From NCBI GenBank assembly GCA_029718625.1, contig CM056376.1, positions 95,869,705-95,933,704 of the forward strand: DNA of 64,000 nucleotides. The letters are read 5' to 3'. The translations under genes and the position numbers were made by a program. Source of the stretch: Synaphobranchus kaupii (taxonomy: Eukaryota > Chordata > Actinopteri > Anguilliformes > Synaphobranchidae). Within the stretch, counting starts at the first letter, position 1. Each line of letters opens with the position of its first letter. This document shows positions 45,201-57,200 of this stretch, in pieces. Below the pieces are notes generated by a model. It made no database searches, was not told where the DNA came from, and saw only the letters and a program-made list of their open reading frames with translations.

Positions 45201-48200
45201 TCACCATCAAGAACACCATCATCATTAACATTATTAACATCACTAGCATCATCCCCATCCCCATCCCCAACATTGTTCGCAAACAGCAATTCTCCAGTGT
45301 CCGCTTGTGAGGAGCGTGGCACGTTCTGCAGGTATATGATGCGTTTGTGGGGTACCTTTGCGGGAACAGGGTACGGTGATCCTGACGAAGCTCTCGACGG
45401 TGTTCTCCAGGGAAGCAGACTCCACCAGGCAGTATGCCTCAGGAGACCAGCTGAGGTAGATCCCCTTCCTCCAATAAATCCTGTTTGGTCGAAGGGCCTT
45501 TGCTGCTCAAAAAGACCACAACAAATCAGACCATATTGGCTCCAGCATCTCATATATTTGATTTATACCATAGGGTTTGATTTTAATTACAAAATCAATT
45601 CACTTTATTTAACAACTAATACTTTGTTTAATTGCTGGGAGGATTATTTGTGCTTTCATTGGGAAAGTGAGATTTGAAACCATTTTTCCTAATCTCTATT
45701 GTCTAATCCTGGGAGGAAGTCAACACAGAGCTATTCTGGGAATGACAATAACAGGGCAAAAGCATATGTGTGACGCACCAGGTCCACAGAGCAGGGAGGA
45801 CGACACCTCCAGCAGGCGGTTGATCTGCCGGGGCCAAAAGCCCATGGGGAAGTAGGGCATCTCGTACAGGCGGACGATCACCTCCGACTTCTCACAGTGG
45901 GGCAGCTCAATCACTGGCCTGTGATCTGACAAGCTGCAGAGACAGCGCCGTCAACCAAGTCAATGCCAGAGAATGAAGAACACCGCCCCCCTGACCCAAC
46001 ACCCCTTCCTCACTCACCAAACTCCTCCACAATCACGTTACCTGCTGGGGATGAGAAGCTGGCCCTCTCCAAACGGCAGGGCAATCAGGAACTTCTCCAG
46101 GAGCTTGAAGTACTGAGTGATGTGTGTTTTGGGGAAGCACTTGCTCTCAAAGAGGAACTTCTCCACCACGGAGCGCTGCATGATACCTTTGGGCTGCCCC
46201 GAAACTCCAGGGCCCTTCAGGGTCAATATCTACAAAGAGAGGCAAGTTAAAAGAATGGCTTCATTGGCAGCCTCATGTGACATTCTGTTCAATATCTGGA
46301 AGTTTATTATGCATTCTGAATGGTAACAGTACCTGGGAGAGTATTCTCTACTCTTTACAGTAATGTTACCTGAGAGAGTAGCCTCCATTCTGTTCTATAA
46401 TGTTACTGGAAGAGTATTCTCACACAGCAAAAACTAAAAAAGTCAATCTTAACAAGCACTTTAGTCTTGTATTTAGATTTTAAATCTGATTTCTATTACT
46501 TTTTTGCTAAATAAGATGCGAAGATTGCCAATGAGGTGAGATTTTTTAACTAATTTCAAGATTTTCTAATGGGTTAAGATAATTTCACTTGTCAAGCAAA
46601 AAAGTTACTTAAAACAAGCTAATATTTTCTACTAAGTTGCAATACAAGACTAAAACAATTGTTAAGACACTTTTTGCAGTGCAGTTTTCTTTGGTAATGT
46701 TACCTGATAGAATATTCTCTATTCTGCACAGTGCTGTTGTCTGTCAATTCCATTCAGTAACATGACCTGGGAGAGTATTCTCAGTTGTCTTCAGTAATGT
46801 TGCCTAGGAGAATATTCCCCAATCTGTTCTGCAATTTTATATGAGGGAGTATGTCACACACTGTGTGGATGGAGAGGTGGCAGTTCGGGTTTTTACTGCA
46901 ATTTGCCACATGGAGAGAGAGAGAGTGCACCCACAGACACAAAAACAAATAAACAAACATCTTCACCCTTCCCAAGGGTTCAGGGCAAAAACAATTAACT
47001 AAACAAAAATAACAAACAAAAATAACAAACTAAAACAAACCAAACTGTAACAGCGACATCTTTTCAGCTCATTGCTGGGACATCTTTTCGCTTTTCAGCT
47101 TGTCCAGCTCGTTTTACTTTTTTTACACAGTCTCAGCCCCGCACCGTGGAGAGGAGCACACCTTTAAGTACCTTGGCTCACTTCACTAGTAGGCATCTGA
47201 TTCTCTACCGGATTGAATGCCACAGTATATTTTGTATGCTGTTCTGTAAGGTTACCTGGGAGAGCACTCTCAATTTTGTTCAGTAATGTTTCCTGGGAGA
47301 ATAGTCTGCAGTCGGTTCTGTAATTTTACCTTAGGGAGTCTGTTCCATTTTGTTTGGTAATGTTACCTGGGACAGTATGCTGCAAAGCCAATGTGGGTTG
47401 ATGAAGTAGAGGTCCCTAAGCTGGAGGGCAGTGTCATCAAAGTGCAAGAGGATGCCTGGACACATGAAAACATATTGCATGTTGCATTTCCTGCCTGGCA
47501 GACAACTTTAATTAAGGCAATTTACTAGATTAAAAACCCTGCATTTACAAGAAGAAAACAGAAAAACTGGACCAAACCTACAACCTTCTGGATATAGGCT
47601 CTGTTCTACATACGAGTCTCATCATGAGACTATTTAAATTAATTGTGGTATATTAGTAATATGGGGTTATTTTTCTATTTTAACCATTTCAAACTGATTT
47701 ACTTAATTGTTCAGTGAGTATCTTTGGTAAAAAGGTTAAGATATAACATAGTTATGTAGAGAAAGGTAGAGAGGGAGAGAATTATCACAGCGGTGTGTGG
47801 GCTGTTTCCTGTGGGCTCCAACCATCCCTCATGCCCAAAGAGTCCCACTGTGGCCCAGTTCTGTGGGTCCTACCAGCCTCGCTGAGGAAGTGGACTGCGT
47901 GGGGCAGCTCGCTCTCGTCCAGCTGCAGCTGGTTGTCCTGGACGATCTCCAGCAGGTTTCTCTGGTGCAGGACGGGGAACTCCGGGGCCGCTCTCGCCCT
48001 CTCCTTCAGGATCCTCTTCTCCAGCTCGAGGTAACTTTCCGGGATGAGCTGACCCATCACAGGTTGACCCTGGATCTGTGGGAAGATATCTGTATGTCAG
48101 TACGCATCTTTGACACTGACCCTGAATCTGTGGGAGGATGCCTGCCTGATTGACCAGTGGGGGTCACAAGAGAGCAAGATGCAAATCCTGGCCGGTTGAA

Positions 48201-51200
48201 CTCTCCCAAATTCTAGACGACACTACCTCCAATTATGTAGGGCTACCAGCCAGAGTCAGCGCTGGCATGGTCCGGATTCGATAGCGGACCATGAAGCCCA
48301 TACATGGTCATATTAGAAAAGTGCCTTAACAGCATAAGGCTCCCAGCAGCACAGTAATGTTGTCTTTTTCCATTTTTGGTTACCTTAAAGCTGGCTGCCT
48401 CTCTGATGATGGTCTTGCGCAGTTTGCTCAGGGAGTCTGAGTCTTCGCTGGCCGTCACCATGTAGTGGTCTCTGATCACAGGGAAGCTCTGCTGATTCAG
48501 GAGCTCCCCGCGGATCTTTGCCACACATGTCTGCACATGAAGATCCTCACTCACGTCCGAGTGTGTGCCAACCAGGATAACAGGGGAGACGGGAGCTGCA
48601 GCCTTCAAACAGGATAGGGAAGCAACAGGAAATACATTACAAGACAGTGAAAGCAAGTACAGTACCACAGGGTGAGAACAACTGAAATATATGACTAGAG
48701 AGTAAATATAACAGGAAGCATACCAGGAGAGGGCACGGACAACAGGTAAATACATCACCAGAGTGAGAACAACTACTAGACTGAATCAGGTTAAAATCAA
48801 TAGTGGATAACGTTTTCTGCCCTGTCAAAGTCACAAATATAACAGCTGGCTGTAGCTTGTAAGTCAACATCCTATTGGCTAGAGTGTCTCTGCTTGGTCA
48901 TGTGATATTGTCACAGGTGTCCATTTATTCACTCCCCCATAAGAGAACATCTATAACAACCTTTGCTGCATTGTTGCTCATGTGCTGACACACACCTGCT
49001 CAGCACTGTCCTGAAGCTCACCTTGATGTTGAAGAGCCATGGCTTCATGGCGTCCACCTCGGCCGCACCCTTACTCAGGTCATACACAACCAGGTACAGT
49101 GCCCTGGGGGTCATGAAGTGGGGGTGTGAGCCGTTGTATTCCTCCCCTCCTTGTGAATCAATAGAAAAATACAGCATGGTTAGAACCACACACACACACA
49201 CACGCACCTCCGCACGCCACTCACATGATTTGGTTTGATTTCCACCCTTGGTGGATCACACCCACGTCTGGATTTTGGAGCCACCTGAAAAGTCCCACAC
49301 GTTCAGCACCATGTTCCTCCTGTCTCTGTCCCGGACGGCCCAGTCTCTGACATCGATGCCCACAGAGGGCCGGTCGGCCCGTGACTGGGACCTCTTCATT
49401 TTCATCAGCTGGTGGACAAGCGTGCTCTTCCCGCTCCCAGAATTCCCCACAACGATCAGCTTCATCCTGTAGTAGGGCACGGCCTTCTTCAGGCGCTGCT
49501 GCAGGTACCTGACAGGAAGTGAACAGGGACAGGACACGAGCAGTGACAAGAAAAGGGACAGGAAGTGAACAGGGAGCAGCAGGCAAAGAAAAAAAAATCT
49601 ATTGGGTGTTGATATGACAACCCAATCAGCAGCAAGACCATGCAGCTATCATGTGATGATGTGATGTGTTTTGTCAATCATATATGGAAGCTGCATGGCC
49701 TTGCTGCTCATTGACTTATCAACGTCCAATAGATAGGAGCAATGTTTTTCCCCAGAAGCATTTCATGCGGTCTCTGAATTTTGGAGGTCCACTACTGCAC
49801 CAGGTATTCTTCTGTAACAGAGATTACAGGGAAAAAAAAGACAAAAAGAAAGCTGATATGCAGCGACGATTGAATTTGACAAATATCCTTACGGTTTATT
49901 GCCCAGCCCAAGAGCAGGCACCATATGGTGGACAGAGATTTCGCCTTTCACAGAACGTCAAGCTCACCTGATGATGTCCTTGGTCTTGTTGCCGATGAGC
50001 TTGAGGTCCAGGTCGAGCCGAAGCTCGTCCAGTGGCAGGTCCCACAGACGTCCTAGCTTCCCCATCTCATCAGGAAAGGAGCGCAGGCCGGCATTCCGGC
50101 TCACATCCAGAGAGGTCAGGTCTTCAAGCAGGCCAATCTGAGGGGGGATCTGAGACAAAAAACCATGCATTCAACATGATTTCACAAAACCTTCTGAGCT
50201 TCACACTGTTTCAATGGAATTATATAGTCAATGGAATGGAATATTAACATCCTGCATATCATCACTTAATTCTCAAACCTAAGGGCTGTTGGTTCCATGT
50301 AGAGTAAATAAGTAGTGATGCTTGTCTGAATGTCCATTTTGAAAGTAATTGCTGATGTCTGCTGATGACATTTATCTGCCTGGACATATGCTACAGGGGA
50401 TGTATGATATAAGCGCATTTTCCTGCTGACATTTAGCAATGTCATTTGAACGGTCTGTAGGTTGCCCTGGGCACGGTTGTCTATCAAATAAATAACTACT
50501 AAAACACATTTGCCCCTGTTTGTCTGGGGCTTTGGATCAATGCCTGATTAGTAATATGTGCTACCTCTGTCAGCTTGTTATTGGCGAGGTGCAGCTTCTC
50601 CAGCCTGGCCCATTTGTAGACAGGTCCGCTGAGATCCAGAGCACCAATCCGGTTATTGCTGAAGATGAACTCTCTGAGGTTGGCAGACGCCCATGCCGAA
50701 GGTCCTGGGAGGACTGTGATGTCATTGTTTCTCATGTCCACCGATCTTAAACTGAAGAGAGGGACAGAGGAAGACATTACAGCAGTGCAACAGCGTACAC
50801 ATAAATTCGCACCCATCAGATTATATTATTTCATTGCCCTCGGGTAAGGGTGCTCTTTCTAGAGCTCATATGGTACAACAGCAAAATAAGACTGTTGGTT
50901 ACGACAAAAGGCACAGCATATATTCAGCAATACAATTATGAAACAACTCCATCATTCTCATAAATAAAATGTCAATTTAATTGCGATTCAGAGAAACTTC
51001 ATTATTCATTATTAATTAGCAGTGCTGGTTTTCTTTTCTACCTGATAGTTAATTGATCAGTTAATGCCACTTATTGGCCAGAGATTTAACTCACCAGGTT
51101 TAAATCAGTCATAATTTGAGGGGAAGAATGAAAACCAGAAGTACTACTGGCCTCGTTTTTACACTTGATCATACTCACCATGGAAGTTGGATAATTACAT

Positions 51201-54200
51201 CTGGAATGCAGCTGAAGTTATTGTGAGACAATTTCAGTGTTGTGATCTTTGATGGAAAATGCGACAAATTACCTAGAAACAGGGAAAAAACAAAGCTTAA
51301 TTTCTGCCATGTCATAACGGTCATCTGCTGCCAGCCAAGCTTTCCATTTGTCCTTACACAGCTTGTTCATTGATACGTTGAATGTCTCTAGCTTGACACA
51401 GCCAGAGAGGAAGTCCTGAGAGATCTTTTCAATGTTGTTTTTACTGATGTCCAGAAGCTTAATTTCAGGCAGGCAGAGAGGGGAATAGAGCTCTGTGATT
51501 TTATTCCTGAAAGACAGATGAGTTTTTATTCCACTTTTGGACCAAACCACTGTTGATCCATTTCTTAATTCTCTTATTTCTATCAATACTTATTCCTGTA
51601 CTGAAACAACCAGATATCATGTTGAAATAGGACTACATTTCCCAGCATACCCTTCAAATGAGAGTTCTTCCAGTTTGTTGAGGACCTGGCCCAGCTGGTC
51701 TGGGAAAATAGTGATGTGGTTGAAGGCCAGGCTGAGCTGTCTCAGGGAGGGGCACCTAGCAGTCGGTTCCAGAGATAGTAGTGGCCCCACACAGTTCCTG
51801 GACACATTGAGTACGCTCAGTGCAGGCAGGCCTAAGATTCCTGCTGGCAGGGACTGTAGACGGTTACTATGGAGATCCAGACGTGTCACGTTTCTCAGAT
51901 ACTGAACAACATAGTGATGAAAACAACAACAAACAAAAAAAAAAAGTATAAATTGTATTACTTGACTTGACAATCAGGAAGAATTGGCACTTATCCCAAT
52001 GAACATGTTCTGTAAAGCAATTTATATTTGCTGTTACATATCCAGTGAAAATATATATAGTATACAGTACCTCACAAAGTCCAGAAGGGAATTCTCGCAA
52101 ATTGTTTTGGCTCAACTCGAGCCGGACCAGGTGCTCCAGGTGCTGTTGAACCAGACCCTCGCCCATCAAGCAGCATAGAGAGTCCAACTCATTACCTGAC
52201 AGGTCCAACAACCGAATGCGTTCTCTGTCTCCACACAGAAAGGTGGAGCCTGACAACAAGGGGCTCTCCACTGAGCCCAGGGCAGGGGAATAATTACCTG
52301 AAAAAAGAAGATTTCTTTCTTGCTGAATGTATTCCACTATCATACTAAGCCGGCCTAAAGCACAGTAGGGTTATTTTGCCTTCTCTGACTACATTGGCAA
52401 ATGATCAGTACTTTTATGATCATTATTTAACATGCACATCCAAACCTAAAAAGAAAAAGTTAGTAAGTAATAGGAAAACCACCCCAGTTAAAGTGTTCAG
52501 TTGGATGTACTAAACATAGAATGCCATGAGCCCTTATAAGTCTATTATACTGTATATATGCTTTTATCCGTGGGTTTCATCTCCTCTTGAATCCTTAGAA
52601 AATGCTATATAATAACTATCTGCAATTTCACTGACCTCTTTGATTCGGAGATATCCTTAAACCTCTCAGCTGGCGAAGCTCATTTGGTTCTGAGTCAGCG
52701 TTTGCCCCCTGAAGAGTCAGAAGATCTGATAAGCTTCTGAGCAGAAGGATGAGCGTAAGAAAAAATGAGCCGAATGAAGCTCACCTCTGCACTAGCATGT
52801 CTGCGGCGACTTTGCTGTCGGTTCCCTAAAAGTCCAGTCATCTCCTCAGACAAGTCACAATGGGAACTATTCATGCGAAGGAGTCCATCACTTCCTGTTC
52901 AAATTAAAGCACTTCCTGTCAGGTCACACAAATCAAAGCAACTGAAAGCACCGCTCAAATCAAAGGGCAGGTAAACTACTGACATTTCAAAGGGAGAATA
53001 AAAATATTGAAATATTATCAAAATATAATTTTCTTACAGGGAGAATAAAATGTCAGCATGGGGAAAAGCTGCAAAATTATTGCCTGAGCCCTGGCACACA
53101 CCGTCACTCTCCATGTCCTCATTCTGGAAGACTAAGCTGTCGTCCGCGGAGAGGAGGCTGCTGTCGTCACTCTCATCAGAGGTGTACCCAGGGGAGTATA
53201 CGTCTGTTGTCCTCTTCTGTGAATGAACTCTTCTTTTCTGACAGGATGACACCTGCTTGGCCAGTGAAACGCCTTTACCTGGAGGCCATTGTTTGTAGGG
53301 TAGATAGTGTTAGGAAAGCCTTTGTTATAGAAATAGTATTGCTGCATGGAAGAGTATGTCATTGAAAATGGATGATACAAAAGAAGGATGTGTATGTAAA
53401 AGTACTTTTCCAATAAAAATTTGAATAAAAAAAGAAAAAAAGAAATAGTATTGCACTACTGGTATATGAAGTCACTTTCTGTATCTCCTTTCATAATGCT
53501 GAAATATTTTACCTGTGCTGTTCCAGGCAAGCTAATTTCCTTCAAAGTATTCAAATGAAAATCCAGTCTAAAACAGAAATCAAAGCACTTCTTTGAAGTG
53601 GCACTCACTGGTCGCTCTCCGAAGGCTGGGAGACCTGCGCTCGGAGAACAGGGGTCTCAGCCAGGATGCCTCAATGTTCCCCAGGCGAAAACCCCCCAGG
53701 CAGAGGGCGCTGTTGTTCAGGTCCAGTCCCAGCTTTCCCAGCAGAAGGCTGATCACAGGACCGTCCCGCTTGCGGACGCTAGCGCTAAGGGCGCTGCGCA
53801 GGTGCTGCTCGTGGGTCCCGCTGGACAGCAGGAGGTCCACCAGCTCCACTGGGCCACCCCTCTCACACACCTGAGACACACAGATAAAACCACACTCTCA
53901 CACACCTGGTGCACACAGGTAACACCATACTCCTACACACCTGAGACACACATAACACCACCCCTCTCATACACCTGAGACACACAGATAAAACCACACT
54001 CTCACACACCTGAGACACACAGATAAAACCACACTCTCACACACCTGAGACACACAGATAAAACCACACTCTCACACACCTGGTGCACACAGATAACACC
54101 ATACTCCTACACACCTGAGACACACATAACACCACCCCTCTCATACACCTGAGACACACAGATAAAACCACACTCTCACACACCTGAGACACACAGATAA

Positions 54201-57200
54201 AACCACATTCTCACACACCTGGTGCACACAGGTAACACCATAGTCTTACACACCTGAGACACACATAACACCACCCCTCTCATACACCTGAGACACACAG
54301 ATAACACCACACTCTCACACACCTCAGACACACAGATAACACCACACTCTCACACACCTGAGACACACAGATAACACCACACTCTCACACACCTGAGACA
54401 CACAGATAACACCACACTCTCACACCTGAGACACACAGATAACACCACACTCTCACACCTGAGACACACAGATAACATCACTCTCACACACCTCAGACAC
54501 ACAGATAACATCACTCTCACACACCTGAAACACACAGATAACACCATACTCTCACACACCTCAGACACACAGATAACATCTCTCACACACCTGAAACACA
54601 CAGATAACACCGTACTCTCACAAACCTCAGACACACAGATAACATCACCCTCACACACCTGAGACACACAGATAACATCACTCTCACACACCTCAGACAC
54701 ACAGATAACATCACTCTCGCACACCTGAGACACACAGATAACACCACACTCTCACACACCTCAGACACACAGATAACGTCACTCTCACACACCTGAAACA
54801 CACAGATAACACCATACTCTCACACACCTCAGACACACAGATAACACCATCCTCTCACACACCTCAGACACACAGATAACATCACTCTCACACACCTCAG
54901 ACACACAGATAACATCACTCTCACACACCTCAGACACACAGATAACATCACTCTCACACACCTCAGACACACAGATAACATCACTCTCACACACCTGAGA
55001 CACACAGATAACATCACTCACACACCTCAGACACACAGATAACACCACACTCTCACACACCTCAGACACACAGATAACACCATACTCTCACACACCTGAG
55101 ACACACAGATAACATCACTCTCACACATCCTCAGACACACAAATAACATCACACTCTCACACACCTGAAACACACAGATAACACGACACTCTCACACACC
55201 TGAAACACGCAGATAACACCACACTCTCAAACACCTGAAACACGCAGATAACACCACACTCTCACACACCTCAGACACACAGATAACACCACACTCTCAA
55301 ACACCTGAAACACACAGATAACACCACACTCTCACACACCTGAGACACACAGATAACGCCACACTCTCACACACCTGAGACACACAGATAACACCACACT
55401 CTCACACACCTGAGACACACAGAAAACACCACACTCTCACACACCTGAAACACACAGATAACACCACACTCTCACACACCTGAAACACACAGATAACATC
55501 ACTCTCACACACCTCAGACACACAGATAACACCACACTCTCACACACCTCAGACACACAGATAACATCACACTCTCACACACCTGAAACACAGATAACAC
55601 CACACTCTCACACACCTGAGACACACAGATAACACCACTCTCACACACCTGAAACACACAGATAACACCATACTCGCACATACCTGAAACACACAGATAA
55701 CATCACTCTCACACACCTGAAACACACAGATAACACCACACTCTCACACACCTGAGACACACAGATAACACCATACTCGCACATACCTGAAACACACAGA
55801 TAACATCACTCTCACACACCTGAAACACACAGATAACACCACACTCTCACACACCTCGGACACACAGATAACACCACACTCTCACACACCTGAGACACAC
55901 AGATAACACCACTCTCACACACCTGAAACACACAGATAACACCATACTCGCACATACCTGAAACACACAGATAACATCACACTCTCACACACCTGAAACA
56001 CACAGATAACACCACACTCTCACACACATCAGACACACAGATAACACCACACTCTCACACACCTGAGACACACAGATAACACCACACTCTCACACACCTC
56101 AGACACACAGATAACATCACTCTCACATACCTGAGACACACAGATAACACCACACTCTCACACACCTGAAACACACAGATAACACCATACTCTCACACAC
56201 ATGAGAAACACAGATAACACCACACTCTCACACACCTGAGACACACAGATAACACCACACTCTCACACACCTGAAACACACAGATAACACCATACTCTCA
56301 CACACCTGAGACACACAGATAACACCACACTCTCACACACCTGAAACACACAGATAACACCATACTCTCACACACCTGAGACAAACAGATAACACCATAC
56401 TCTCACACATCTGAGACACACAGCTAGGAAATTTAATGACCCTGATGTTGATGACTTTGTGCCACTTCCATTTCCCTGAGAACACACGTATTTAAAATTT
56501 CACATTAAAAAGACTTATCAATTTTCATCGCGAATTAGTTAACTAAAGTTAAATTGCTACAGTCCTGAATATATACAGCTAGGACACAGGCATTCATACA
56601 CACGCAGCCTCGTACCAGACTTGTACTAGAGAAACATACAGTTCATACTGCAGTTTCCCCAGTCACACACATCCAAACAAAGAGGTAGCCCCAGGGCCGC
56701 CGCTAGGGGGTGGCAAAGGGTGCGGTCGCACCGGGCCTCGCGCTTTAGAGGGCCTCGCGTCAAGCAGTTTTTATTTTTTGCTTTAAGTTTTACATGTTAC
56801 ACATATGATAATAATATTTATTAAAAGTCAATTGTAGACCTAGCAGGACTACATGATGACATTAGACAGATTTGTAGAATTGTTTTTTTCCTATACATAA
56901 CATGACCTTAGGCCTACTAATAGTTAGGCTACTAGTATTTAGATTTGTTTACAAGCGTAGGTCACATCCGCGGACGTTATTTCGGAATTTGCTGCAAGGA
57001 AAGCCCGGAGGAAGATGTTCACGTAATTCTGCTGCTGGTGAGTAACATTTCTGCATTCATATCAATAGCGTGTGTTTATTCAATGTGGGGTATGACTGCT
57101 AAAAATCCTAAATCCTAATATCCTATGATCCTAAATCCTAATATGGTTGTAAACAAATCTAAGTACTAGTAACTATTAGTAGGCCTTCAGCAGTGCAGCG

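Noticed and set aside
44906..45553. A continuous 215-residue minus-strand protein
   Set aside because: It spans two true LRRK2 exons and the intron between them. The intron part is an ATC-rich repeat and only 44,914-45,105 reads in the LRRK2 frame here.
52717..52760. Alternative acceptor TTCTGCTCAG at about 52,739 for the third linker exon
   Set aside because: In the incoming phase it reads into a TGA after 13 codons. The acceptor at 52,709 keeps the frame into the LRR exon.
53871..56430. CRISPR-like array or repeat protein (open frames rich in Val-Cys-Glu-Ser)
   Set aside because: The units are contiguous with no unique spacers and lie in an LRRK2 intron. The frames come from a repeat without stops, not from a conserved protein.
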